A DNA stretch of 64,000 nucleotides from Celeribacter sp. PS-C1 (GTDB lineage: Bacteria > Pseudomonadota > Alphaproteobacteria > Rhodobacterales > Rhodobacteraceae). The notes beneath the pieces were generated by a model. That model did not search any database, had not been told where the DNA came from, and was given only the letters and a program-made list of their open reading frames with translations. Positions 26,868-34,327 of this stretch are shown piece by piece. Made by a program: the position numbers and the translations under genes. Within the stretch, counting starts at the first letter, position 1, and each line of letters begins with the position of its first letter. The DNA is taken from positions 1 to 64,000 of the forward strand of contig NZ_JAHXRW010000016.1 in assembly GCF_019429625.1 (NCBI RefSeq). Direction: 5' to 3'.

Positions 26868-26998
26868 AGCTATATAGGGCCACTCCCCTATTATATGGCC
26901 CATATTTCTATATATCTAATATTTCTAATATTATGGCCTATGACAGCTATATAGAAATATAGCTATATAGCCCAAATAGGAGGGGGTACTCTATATAG
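26868..26998. other. Candidate replication origin with four CTATATAG palindromes
   Basis: The self-complementary octamer CTATATAG occurs at 26870, 26947, 26963 and 26991 within an AT-rich 130-bp stretch. Two copies form a larger inverted repeat (AGCTATAT and ATATAGCT around AGAA at 26945-26964). The stretch lies directly after the primase-helicase gene and its terminator. Repeats in AT-rich DNA beside the initiator gene are typical of P4-type origins. No experiment supports it here. Confidence 0.55.
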
Positions 26999-27382
26999 CG
27001 TGGCTTGCAACAACAACCGACAGCGGCCGATTGATGTTTGAAAAATGGACAGATGCAGCAACCCACCTATAAAAACCTTAACGAGCCGCCCCCACGGCTG
27101 CCAGAGCATCCAACAAACAGCCAATAACGACTTGACAGGATATTCCCAGCTCCTCACCACCTGCCCCCGATCAGACGTCCGCCAAATCCCAGCTGAATTG
27201 TGCAGCGCCGCCACAGGTCCGCTTTGAGCCCTTAGTGCCGTATGTCAGAACGTTTTGATTCCTTGTCCTGTGCATCTAAATGGCAGGAAGGTAGCTTTTC
27301 GCCGCCCCTTCATCAAAGTCTGCGCTACGGGTATTGCGGTGATCCGTTGCAAACAGTCTGTATGTCCAGAAACGTAAACTCG
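26999..27382. other. Non-coding stretch between origin and cargo genes
   Basis: About 380 bp with only short frames lacking ribosome sites. It lies downstream of the minus-strand cargo block and may hold part of the origin, its single-strand initiation site, or a regulatory RNA, but no clear structure is visible. Confidence 0.4.
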
Positions 27383-27958
27383 CTAATGGTCCATGAGCTT
27401 TTTTAGAAATTGGGCGGTAAACATCTCTGGCTTGGCCTTCATGACGTAATGAAGCGGCCTTCTAAGAACGTATTGCTTATCGCGCTGCGGGTCATAATGG
27501 TGACATTCGAATAGTAAATCTGTATCGAGATCATCAAGGCTTTGGCCCTCAAACAGAGTACCCTCAAAGCTGATCTCAAGGTGTTCACCACCGTTTAGGA
27601 CATGCTTTGGCCTGTATTCTGCGCGCTGCGAGGACATAAAAACCCAGTCATCTTCCGGGCTTGATCTTCCGTGTCTTTCGTCGAATTCCACGCGGGATGA
27701 TGTAACCACGAGGCGTCGAAGCACCACAGGATAGGTTCGGCGGTTCCATAACTCTAACTCGACAAATATCGCACAACCCAAACGGTCTTCGACGTTCTTC
27801 GACTTTAAACCGTGAGTTACATCCAGCAGGATCGGGGGCCAGCCAAAATTATTTCGATACGAGTGGCGAAGGGAGATGACAGCAACGGTGATACCGGTTG
27901 CAGTCAAGGTCACGTATGCAATGAATTGCATGATGTCTAATAAATCGGCGTTAATCAT
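27383..27958 (-). CDS. Hypothetical membrane-anchored protein (cargo)
   Basis: 191 residues from the ATG at 27958, which follows AGGAAGACG. One N-terminal membrane segment (IMQFIAYVTLTATGITVAVISL) is followed by a cytoplasmic or periplasmic domain of ~160 residues rich in beta-strand-like stretches (CAIFVELELWNRRTYPVVLRRLVVTSSRVEF). It is opposite in direction to the element's main genes, like cargo. No family recognised. Membrane-anchored small proteins at this place in satellites are often helper-phage interference or exclusion genes; that is inference. Confidence 0.6.
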   Translation of the reverse strand: MINADLLDIMQFIAYVTLTATGITVAVISLRHSYRNNFGWPPILLDVTHGLKSKNVEDRLGCAIFVELELWNRRTYPVVLRRLVVTSSRVEFDERHGRSSPEDDWVFMSSQRAEYRPKHVLNGGEHLEISFEGTLFEGQSLDDLDTDLLFECHHYDPQRDKQYVLRRPLHYVMKAKPEMFTAQFLKKLMDH

Positions 27959-28506
27959 TCGTCTTCCTGATAACATTAAATAACAGGCTTACACTCGACT
28001 AGTTGAGCTGTCGACTGGACCTCGGAGCAACCGCCTGTAGGAATTTAATCCGAGGTCGGCCCTGCGCCGGTCGTCTATTCCCTTATGCGGAATCGCCCGA
28101 ACTTTGCAAAGCTCGCTTCCCTGCACATTGCCGACGCTCGAACCGCTGCAGACTGCGGATGCAGCGAAATGCGGCTCCGTCCGCGCAAATGCCGTGCAGC
28201 CCATTTCCGCCCTCCCAGCCCTTCAAAGCGCCAAAGGCATGAATTTGGACGGCCTAGACGGCGCTTCGCGCAATCAAATAGCCTCCCCGCCGGTGCAGCC
28301 CGCGCGCCCGGCCCTCCACCCACGGCTGCCAATTATAAGCCCAACAAAGCAGCCGCTCAGACTTGATTGCAAACGCGAATTTCCCCGATCCGATCAGATA
28401 CCCCATTCAATACCCCCTCTCGGAGAGCATAATCCATGACATTAATACAGCTTGTTTGACTTGGGGTAGCTGTCTCATCCACAAGGTTGCGGCGGAAATT
28501 CTGGCC
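27959..28506. other. Region without a convincing gene
   Basis: About 550 bp. Several overlapping short frames exist on both strands, but all are Ala/Pro/Arg-rich with no ribosome site and look like chance frames in GC-rich DNA. It may contain the promoter for the 27958 gene and the leftover of an older insertion. Confidence 0.4.
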
Positions 28507-28779
28507 TCATTCCTGGTCCGCCAGAAGATCAATCCAGTTTACACCTAGCGCATCGGCAATCTTTTCTACTGTTCTAAGTGTTGGAGAATGGTCCCCTTTA
28601 AGCAACATACTAATATACCCACGCGAACTTCCAATATCTAACGATAGCTGGGTGGGGTAAATTCCGTTCTTATCTAGCATCTTGGAGAGATTTTTTTTGA
28701 ACACTGACGTCAGCGGGTCATTCTTCACAACGAATATCCAGTAACATTTTTTGTATGCCCGAGAGGCCAAATACGGCAT
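28507..28779 (-). CDS. XRE/Cro-type helix-turn-helix protein
   Basis: Up to 90 residues; a GTG at about residue 18 (VKNDPLTSVF) is an alternative start that would give a normal-length HTH protein of ~73 residues. The stretch LSKMLDKNGIYPTQLSLDIGSSRGYISMLLKGDHSPTLRTVEKIADALGV is a clear XRE helix-turn-helix in short segments. It likely acts as a repressor of this block or of the element. It stands alone on the minus strand. Confidence 0.75.
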   Translation of the reverse strand: MPYLASRAYKKCYWIFVVKNDPLTSVFKKNLSKMLDKNGIYPTQLSLDIGSSRGYISMLLKGDHSPTLRTVEKIADALGVNWIDLLADQE

Positions 28780-28842
28780 TCGCCTATTTGCCTGCCTTTT
28801 ACTAGACGCTTTTTAAGTTTCGAATCCAGATCCCACGGCAAC

Positions 28843-28869
28843 AAAAAGGTCCACAAAAGAGTGGACCTT
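28843..28869 (-). terminator. Intrinsic terminator of the 28892-29221 gene
   Basis: AAGGTCCAC at 28846-28854 pairs perfectly with GTGGACCTT at 28861-28869 across a 6-nt loop; reading on the minus strand it is followed by TTTTTGTTG. It sits 23 bp after the stop of the minus-strand gene. Confidence 0.85.
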
Positions 28870-28891
28870 CTCACATCAGATTTTGAAAAGC

Positions 28892-29221
28892 TCAGTAACC
28901 GTTTTTGAGGATGTCACTCACTCGCATACTTTCCTCATTTCGGGCATAACACTCACGCTTAATCAAATCTCCGAATTCACGGTATGATCCCCTGAATTCA
29001 CGCGCAAAATCCTCATAAACGGGGATGTAGTCTTTCGTCACCATATCCACTGGAATAGATAAATCATCCGCCTTAACCCAGTAAGCGACAGCGGCTGCGA
29101 TGCGCGCCTGCTCCTCGCATTGTTCAATAACCTGCTCAGATAAGGTTACTTCTTTAGGCACATCATTTGCGACGAGGATCCCGTTAATGACCGAAAACAA
29201 ACCTACAAGAACCAGTTCCAT
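28892..29221 (-). CDS. Small hypothetical secreted or membrane-associated protein
   Basis: 109 residues from the ATG at 29221. A hydrophobic N-terminus (MELVLVGLFSVINGILVAND) may be a signal peptide or anchor; the rest is acidic and helical with two cysteines (VIEQCEEQARI, LIKRECYARN). No family recognised. The GGGGGTA ribosome site lies inside a hairpin (29224-29253), so translation may be controlled. It has its own terminator, making it a self-contained cargo unit. Confidence 0.55.
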   Translation of the reverse strand: MELVLVGLFSVINGILVANDVPKEVTLSEQVIEQCEEQARIAAAVAYWVKADDLSIPVDMVTKDYIPVYEDFAREFRGSYREFGDLIKRECYARNEESMRVSDILKNGY

Positions 29222-29223
29222 AA

Positions 29224-29253
29224 AAATACCCCCATCGGTTGACGGGGGTATTT
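29224..29253 (-). promoter_or_regulatory. 5'-leader hairpin covering the ribosome site
   Basis: AAATACCCCC at 29224-29233 pairs perfectly with GGGGGTATTT at 29244-29253. On the minus strand the 3' arm contains the GGGGGTA ribosome site and ends 2 bp before the ATG at 29221. It could shut off translation or act as a terminator for transcripts from upstream. Confidence 0.55.
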
Positions 29254-29508
29254 GAAGCATAGCCTGATCCAGAAGGGAAGAGGCTTATTGCTCTTGTCGA
29301 AGTTGGGGCAAAATAACTTCCTAGATGGACTCAGGGAGCGATTTGACCACACCCGAAATAACATTAATTTCACATCACAACACAATGTAAACATTAATTA
29401 AATTTCAAAAAATTTCATTTGCGATAGCCCTAAGAGGCCCTATTATGGGCCTAGGTGCTTACGGCACACCGAGCCGCTGCAAACCCAAAAAGAACAAAAG
29501 GTGAACTA

Positions 29509-29964
29509 ATGGCACAAGACAGACTGATCACTGCACTGGTCTCGCCGGAACTGCATCAGGATTTTGCATCCCTCGCCAAGTCCAAAGGCATGAGCGCGTC
29601 CGAGCTTGCGCGCGGCTATCTGCTCAAGGGCATGACGCTGGAAGCTGAGAAAGCCGGATTTCCGGCCATGGCGGAGATCGGCGACGAAAGCTCCATGCGG
29701 GAATATCTGCAACTGCGCTTCGGCCTCGCCCCCACGGTTGCCAATGAACTCGTCACCTTCGCAAAGCATCTGCTCGCCACGACGCCCCCAGCGGAGGTGG
29801 TTATGCAAACCGCGCTCTTTCTGAGCGATGCACGGGGCGAAGCGCCGCTCTATTCCAGCATTGACGAAATGCGCGGCTCCCTACTCGCTTGCGGGCTGAG
29901 CAACGAGCAAGTGCGCGTTTTGGTGAACGGCGCGAAATTCATGGCGGAGGTCGAACATGCCTGA
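29509..29964 (+). CDS. RHH-like N-terminal protein, first gene of the packaging block
   Basis: 151 residues from the ATG at 29509 (AAAAGGTGA upstream). The N-terminus (RLITALVSPELHQDFASLAKSKGMSASELARGYLLKGM) follows a ribbon-helix-helix pattern; the remaining ~110 residues are helical and not recognised. It opens a tight run of co-directional genes through the prohead protease, so it may regulate or take part in packaging. The next start lies inside its last codons (8-bp overlap). Confidence 0.6.
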   Translation: MAQDRLITALVSPELHQDFASLAKSKGMSASELARGYLLKGMTLEAEKAGFPAMAEIGDESSMREYLQLRFGLAPTVANELVTFAKHLLATTPPAEVVMQTALFLSDARGEAPLYSSIDEMRGSLLACGLSNEQVRVLVNGAKFMAEVEHA

Positions 29965-30070
29965 TCCCGAAGCCACACGCGCCCAATTGCAAGATTTGCA
30001 GTCGTCCAAGCTTGAACGGGCCAAGGCAGCACTCCGCCGCGAAATCCAACGTAAGGAACAAAGCAAATGA
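29957..30070 (+). CDS. Tiny helical protein (37 residues)
   Basis: Starts 8 bp before the end of the previous gene and ends in an ATGA overlap with the next. The sequence is almost entirely a charged helix (RAQLQDLQSSKLERAKAALR). Such short coiled-coil proteins occur in phage head and packaging modules. Called because of the overlap chain on both sides; function unknown. Confidence 0.5.
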   Translation: MPDPEATRAQLQDLQSSKLERAKAALRREIQRKEQSK

Positions 30071-30198
30071 GCTTGAAAGACAAGATCACGAAAGAGGTCG
30101 CCGCGCTTGAGGCCAAGGGCAAGGACGCATCGGCATACGAAAAGATGCAGCTCGACAATCTCAAGCTCAAGCTGGCTGCCATGGACCAGAAAGGCTAA
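30067..30198 (+). CDS. Tiny helical protein (43 residues)
   Basis: Starts in the ATGA overlap and ends 4 bp before the protease gene. A charged, Lys-rich helix (MSLKDKITKEVAALEAKGKD). It could act as a coiled-coil partner or scaffold-like peptide. Gene reality is inferred from the overlap chain and position. Confidence 0.5.
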   Translation: MSLKDKITKEVAALEAKGKDASAYEKMQLDNLKLKLAAMDQKG

Positions 30199-30202
30199 CG
30201 CC

Positions 30203-30745
30203 ATGTTCATCGAAGGATACGCCAGCCACATTTCAATCGACAGCGCCCGCGACATGGTGTTGCCGAGCGCCTTCGCTGACAGCATTGCCAAATACGGGAT
30301 CAGCGGCCCGAAGGGTATCAAGCTCCTTGCATACCACGACACCCGGATGCCCATTGGCGCGATCACCAAACTGGAAATGCGCAACAGCGGCCTTTGGATG
30401 GAGGCTGAGCTTGATGAAGGCATCAGCTACGCCAAAGACCTCGCCGCTGCGATCCGCGCAAACGGCGGGCTGTCCTATTCTATCGGCTATCGGCTGGTGG
30501 ACGTTGATTTTATCGACAACGCCCCCGAGCCGTATTTCAAGATCAACAAGCTGGACCTGCGCGAAATCAGTGTCGTGACCATTCCCTGCAACAGCGAATG
30601 CGTCATGGCCTACTCTGACAGCCGCGAGGCCAAAATGTTGAGCGACATTCGCGCCATGAAAGCCGCCTTCGCACCGACCGGCGGCATGGCGCAATCAATG
30701 GCCGAATTCAAACAAGCAATCAAGGAACTGAAGAATGGACGTTGA
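30203..30745 (+). CDS. HK97-type prohead protease (peptidase S78)
   Basis: 180 residues. It shows the S78 layout: MFIEGYASHI at the start, a DMVLPSAF stretch, catalytic His45 in LLAYHDTRMPIG, the serine in GGLSYSIGYRL (Ser91 or Ser93), and the late LREISVVTIPCN block. In HK97-like phages this enzyme cleaves the scaffold and delta domain of the major capsid protein during maturation. Here no capsid gene follows; instead a 151-residue unknown gene overlaps its end by 11 bp. It may process helper-phage capsid or have been adapted to disturb it. Confidence 0.82.
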   Translation: MFIEGYASHISIDSARDMVLPSAFADSIAKYGISGPKGIKLLAYHDTRMPIGAITKLEMRNSGLWMEAELDEGISYAKDLAAAIRANGGLSYSIGYRLVDVDFIDNAPEPYFKINKLDLREISVVTIPCNSECVMAYSDSREAKMLSDIRAMKAAFAPTGGMAQSMAEFKQAIKELKNGR

Positions 30746-31190
30746 AGTTTTGCAGGCCCGACTTTCGCGGCAAACTGGCGACGAGCGCCAGAACATGCTC
30801 ATTGCCACCCGCGTTTCGCCCAAACGCCTTTCCGACTGGCTGGCCTTGCCTAATGCGCACCCGCTGGAACCCGAAGAGGTGGACGAGCTTTTGGGATGGG
30901 TGCATGGCGAGTTCGGCATGGACAGCCGCACGCAAGGCTGGATCAGGATCAAGCGCGCCGATGTGGCAACCGTGAAGATGCAGCGCTTCGCAGCGCCGAA
31001 AATCGAGGCCAAGACCTACACGGCAGGCCAAGGCACCACTGGTGCCAAGGTAATCAAAGAGGCGAGCGCCCCAGTTGGCAATCAGAACGTGCCGGAAGCT
31101 GAACGCGCCAAGGCGAACCGCAAACCGGACGTGCCTGCGAAGAACGAGAAAGAGACGCAACCGTTGTTCGGGCTTGGGTGGCGCAAATGA
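30735..31190 (+). CDS. Hypothetical protein in the place of a capsid gene
   Basis: 151 residues. It has an N-terminal helical domain of ~90 residues (RVSPKRLSDWLALPNAHPLEPEEVDELLGW, in pieces) and a long hydrophilic, Lys/Pro-rich tail ending PLFGLGWRK. It is far too small and the wrong composition for a major capsid protein. It is translationally coupled to the prohead protease, so it is a candidate partner, substrate or capsid-remodelling factor. No family recognised. Confidence 0.6.
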   Translation: MDVEVLQARLSRQTGDERQNMLIATRVSPKRLSDWLALPNAHPLEPEEVDELLGWVHGEFGMDSRTQGWIRIKRADVATVKMQRFAAPKIEAKTYTAGQGTTGAKVIKEASAPVGNQNVPEAERAKANRKPDVPAKNEKETQPLFGLGWRK

Positions 31191-31273
31191 GCGTGCACGA
31201 CGTCCCGCCGTGCACACAGAACCCGCCGGAGGAGCTTCCAACCAAGCCACCGCGTCAGACCGGCGCTGATTAG
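31187..31273 (+). CDS. Possible 28-residue Pro-rich peptide
   Basis: Starts in an ATGA overlap with the previous gene and ends at TAG 31271-31273. Reads MSVHDVPPCTQNPPEELP and so on, with seven or more prolines. Overlap with the neighbour is the only support. Confidence 0.35.
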   Translation: MSVHDVPPCTQNPPEELPTKPPRQTGAD

Positions 31274-31371
31274 CCGGGGTAAATGCAGGGGTGGCGCGAT
31301 CATGGCCAGATGTAGCGCAATGCAAACAAACCTTTATGGCCCCCGCAATGGGCGCTTAGGAGAAAACGCCA

Positions 31372-32112
31372 ATGGCGCAAGGTAAGACCAACCGCGTGAA
31401 CAGCCCCCTTCTGGACAAGTATCTGGACTACTGCCCCGATCCCGAAGCCATTTGGGAAATTCCCGTAGGCTTTGACGATACACCCACCTCGTCGCTGCGC
31501 GAGAACGGAAGCGGCAACCCTGCCCGCTTCGACAGCCCCATGGAGCTTTGGGAGGCATGTCGCGCCTATCTGCGCTGGTGCGTCGGCAACCCGCGCCATG
31601 AAGCCAAATTCTTCCACCATGACGGTGTCGGCAAGACGCACAAAGTCAACCTCGCACGGGTGCCAACGCTTACTGGCCTGTGTTCGTTCCTTGGCGTGTC
31701 GCAAATGACGCTCAACGCATGGTCGAACCCAGACGCCAAGAACGCGGTTGAGCGCTTCCACCCGGTGATGGAGCATTTCCGCAATATCATCTTTGACGAG
31801 AAGTATTCGGGCGCAGCCGTTGGCACGTACAACGCCGGATTTATGGCCCGCGACCTCGGCCTCATGGAGAACTTCAACGTCTCCGGCCTGCCCGAGACCA
31901 ACGTCACCAACAACGTGACCGTTGCCGACCCGTTCCCGCAGGAAGACCGTGCCGTGTGCGTCCACCCCGACGACCCCGACCCTTTCAACCCAGACGGCCC
32001 GCGCTTCACCATGCGCCAGATTGCCATGGGCATTCCGTTCTTCGCTCCGAACAAAGAACAGTACGCCGCGACCAAACTGCCACCACCGCCCAAAGAGGAG
32101 ACAGACGAATGA
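31372..32112 (+). CDS. TerS-like DNA-packaging protein (small terminase)
   Basis: 246 residues; AGGAGA lies 9 bp before the ATG. The central part resembles P22 gp3-type DNA-packaging proteins: WEACRAYLRWCVGNPRHEAKF, then a helix-turn-helix-like LCSFLGVSQMTLNAWSN, and YNAGFMARDLGLMENFNVSG near the end. Small terminases choose which DNA is packaged; satellites such as SaPIs and PICIs carry their own to redirect a helper's large terminase to satellite DNA. No large terminase is present here, which fits that use. The acidic C-terminal tail may contact the helper's large subunit (inference). Confidence 0.7.
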   Translation: MAQGKTNRVNSPLLDKYLDYCPDPEAIWEIPVGFDDTPTSSLRENGSGNPARFDSPMELWEACRAYLRWCVGNPRHEAKFFHHDGVGKTHKVNLARVPTLTGLCSFLGVSQMTLNAWSNPDAKNAVERFHPVMEHFRNIIFDEKYSGAAVGTYNAGFMARDLGLMENFNVSGLPETNVTNNVTVADPFPQEDRAVCVHPDDPDPFNPDGPRFTMRQIAMGIPFFAPNKEQYAATKLPPPPKEETDE

Positions 32113-32279
32113 CAAAACCCGATTACAACAAACCGCCCTATTCAGTTGAAGACGCCGAGACCGGCAAGATGATCCCGACACCTCAGAACCCGCATTACTC
32201 TGCATGGAAGGCCAAACAGGACATGAAGCGACAGACCACGGTCAACGGCACAGCGAAGTCAATGCCGCGCGCCGGATAG
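32109..32279 (+). CDS. Small hypothetical protein coupled to TerS
   Basis: 56 residues, ATGA overlap with the TerS-like gene. A hydrophilic sequence with several prolines and lysines (MTKPDYNKPPYSVEDAET). No family recognised. Its coupling suggests it works with TerS. Confidence 0.55.
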   Translation: MTKPDYNKPPYSVEDAETGKMIPTPQNPHYSAWKAKQDMKRQTTVNGTAKSMPRAG

Positions 32280-32500
32280 AACCGCCTACCCTGAGTAGAC
32301 TTTCAGTTCATAGCTGACTTTCAAGCCTCGCGCAGAGGACGACCAGTCTTAGCTCATAGCTGCGCTCCCTTCCAAGTGCAGCAACTTGGCCACGCGAAGA
32401 CCGAGTATGAAAAGGTCAGTCGCGAAGATATTTCGTCAAGATCGAAGCGCCGAACATTGGCACTCAATCAAGAAAGCTTTCTACTAGTTGATATTATGGG
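32280..32500. other. Intergenic region upstream of the KAP gene
   Basis: About 220 bp of lower GC with no gene. It separates the packaging block from the KAP gene and presumably holds its own promoter, so the KAP gene is likely an independent cargo unit. Confidence 0.4.
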
Positions 32501-33940
32501 GTGTTCGAGCCTTCGACTTCGTGGTTTGTAAATAGTATCGAACCGTTATTCGGCACAAGCGCCAAGATGAGGGAGAAAATGAAAGGCTCAATTGATGAAG
32601 ACGACGTTTGGTGCGACGATCGACTCGGGTATTCAAAAATTGGCGCCGCATTTACCAACATCGTGAAGTCAATTTCGGATAGTAAAGTGATTTCCATCGA
32701 GGCGCCCTTTGGTCATGGAAAGACCTTCTTTCGAGAGAGGTGGACCAAGGAGTTGGAAGCATCCGGTGAGAGGGTCATTGCAATTGACGCTCAGCAGTCG
32801 GACCATTCGGGCGACCCCTTAATAACTTTCATGGGCGCACTTCTTTCGGAGAAGTCGAGGGAGGGAGAGCCGCTTTCCGCCAAGCTGAAAAACAAGGCTT
32901 TGCAGCTCGGCGGGCTATTGGGGCGATCAACGCTCCGTGTTCTTCTTCGAAATGGTGCAGAAGAGCTCATCGAAGCTGGCGCGGATTGGGTTAAGGATAA
33001 ATCCCCAGATATTCAGCAGATCGACGAAAGCGTCGATGAATTAAAGGAAGGACTTTCCAAGGCCGCAGGACACATGATTGCCACCCATCTGGCGGCGGAA
33101 CACGCAAGAATTCACGAACTCCCAGAGCAAATTGACTCCATCAGAGACACATTAACCGACGGATACGAAAACAATAGGATAATCATTATCATCGACGAGC
33201 TAGATCGTTGCCGCCCTGAATATGCGATATTGTTGCTCGAGTCCCTAAAGCTCGTATTCGGCAGGCAAGGGTTTGTATTTTGTTTGATGGTTAATCACAG
33301 TTATTTGGAAAGTATCGCGCATCATCGGCTCGGCACTGGAAATCAGGGCGAGCTTTACTTGGAGAAATTCATCGACTTGCGACTTCGATTGAAGCCTAAA
33401 GCGGGTATGTCGGCACTTCTAGCTGAGGAAGCATTCAAAGACCTTAGCGTTAGCATTCCCTATGGCGACGTTGCGACGTTTGGTCCAAAGCCAATGCTGG
33501 AGCTTCTCGTTAGAATCGTTGAAAACGAGGGGCCATCAATTCGCCAAATTAAGCGCGCATACGAAAGAATGGATTTGCTAACGAGAATGTATAGGGAGCA
33601 TCCTATTGACCTCCCTCTTTTAATGGTCATGACATTTGAAGACGCTTTGGCAAGAGAAGGGATCATTGAAAAGTATCTACCCCGCGGGGAGCTTTCGCCT
33701 GAAAGCATATCAAGATTCGCGGATGAATACGATGAAGCCTCAAGGATGGACGCTTCCCGATTGTTCATGCTGGACGAGTATTTTGACGAAACTTTTGGTG
33801 AGTTGGTCGGATTGGCCCCACATCGCTACGGCTACAACGAAGACCTTCCCGCGCCAATTCAACAAATTAAAGACCTTGCGCCTCGTTATATTTCGGCGCA
33901 TCGACGAATGTTGGATGGTGTCATGGAAATTCAAGTCTGA
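32501..33940 (+). CDS. KAP-family P-loop NTPase (cargo, possible phage defence)
   Basis: 479 residues from a GTG at 32501 with a weak ribosome site; an ATG at 32579 behind GAGGGAG is an alternative that keeps the NTPase intact. Walker A lies at residues 68-75 (APFGHGKT) and the KAP signature IIIIIDELDRCRP at 227-239. Between them is a long helical insertion with only weakly hydrophobic stretches, so unlike many KAP proteins it may be soluble or peripheral. KAP NTPases occur in several bacterial conflict settings. It sits alone next to attR, the usual cargo place in satellites. Function in defence is inferred. GC and codon use are lower than in its neighbours. Confidence 0.8.
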   Translation: MFEPSTSWFVNSIEPLFGTSAKMREKMKGSIDEDDVWCDDRLGYSKIGAAFTNIVKSISDSKVISIEAPFGHGKTFFRERWTKELEASGERVIAIDAQQSDHSGDPLITFMGALLSEKSREGEPLSAKLKNKALQLGGLLGRSTLRVLLRNGAEELIEAGADWVKDKSPDIQQIDESVDELKEGLSKAAGHMIATHLAAEHARIHELPEQIDSIRDTLTDGYENNRIIIIIDELDRCRPEYAILLLESLKLVFGRQGFVFCLMVNHSYLESIAHHRLGTGNQGELYLEKFIDLRLRLKPKAGMSALLAEEAFKDLSVSIPYGDVATFGPKPMLELLVRIVENEGPSIRQIKRAYERMDLLTRMYREHPIDLPLLMVMTFEDALAREGIIEKYLPRGELSPESISRFADEYDEASRMDASRLFMLDEYFDETFGELVGLAPHRYGYNEDLPAPIQQIKDLAPRYISAHRRMLDGVMEIQV

Positions 33941-34098
33941 AATCTGAAAACATAGCCAAATGCCAGAAGCACCGGCTTCCTTCCGCAGCCCTCAATCGAA
34001 ATAAAGATCATTGGACTTATTTAGCGCCGAATGAAAATTCGGAGACAGTCTTTGTGTGTGGCTCGCTAACACGGCTGCCCCTAGCCGAAAAAGCATAT

Positions 34099-34117
34099 GG
34101 GGTAGATATGGGGTAAG
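34099..34117 (+). repeat. GGGGTAGA arm-type repeats, right side
   Basis: GGGGTAGA at 34099 followed 11 bp on by GGGGTAAG at 34110, about 42 bp from attR. Same spacing as the 20070/20081 pair on the left, as expected for shared integrase sites. The stretch from 33941 also contains a small hairpin (CCGAAT and ATTCGG near 34027-34042) and no gene. Confidence 0.55.
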
Positions 34118-34158
34118 CTCCCAAAAATCCTTAAATTCCCAATGGTTTCAAATGTGTT

Positions 34159-34174
34159 TGGCGCACCCAAGAGG
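34159..34174. repeat. attR core inside tRNA-Arg
   Basis: The same 16 bp as 19922-19937, covering the CCA end, acceptor strand and first T-stem bases of the complete tRNA-Arg gene. Confidence 0.85.
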
Positions 34175-34235
34175 ATTCGAACCTCTGGCCTCTGCCTTCG
34201 GAGGGCAGCGCTCTATCCAGCTGAGCTATGGGTGC
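34159..34235 (-). tRNA. tRNA-Arg (anticodon CCG)
   Basis: 77 nt with encoded CCA. The 7-bp acceptor stem is GCACCCA with TGGGTGC, the D arm is GCTC...GAGC, the anticodon loop is CTCCGAA with CCG at its centre, and the T arm is AGAGG-TTCGAAT-CCTCT. It reads CGG arginine codons. It is the integration target of the adjacent element, which lies on its 3' side and restores the gene's end. Confidence 0.95.
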
Positions 34236-34327
34236 GCGGGCTGACCGCGTCAGTGGGGTTTCTATAGGGGATGAAAAACGGGCGCGCAATCGGTTTTCCG
34301 CGCCCGTCTCAGGATTTGCACAGGCGC

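Larger units (their letters stand above)
19922..34174. mobile_element. 14.2-kb tRNA-Arg-integrated phage-satellite-like element
   Basis: The element is bounded by a perfect 16-bp direct repeat (TGGCGCACCCAAGAGG) at 19922-19937 and 34159-34174. The right copy is the 3' end of tRNA-Arg(CCG), so integration restores the tRNA. In order it carries a P4-type integrase, AlpA-like and RHH regulators, small replication-associated genes, a primase-helicase, a candidate origin, an inverted cargo block, a prohead protease, a TerS-like packaging protein and a KAP NTPase. No capsid, portal, large terminase, tail or lysis gene is seen. Size and gene set fit a PICI-like satellite that borrows structural proteins from a helper phage. 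A decayed prophage is the alternative, but all frames appear intact and tightly packed. Confidence 0.85.

Noticed and set aside
28003-28439. Several overlapping plus-strand frames in the cargo block
   Set aside because: All are Ala/Pro/Arg-rich, lack ribosome sites and overlap each other, so they are chance frames.
19922-34174. Complete prophage or gene transfer agent cluster
   Set aside because: No capsid, portal, large terminase, tail or lysis genes; size and gene set fit a satellite better.
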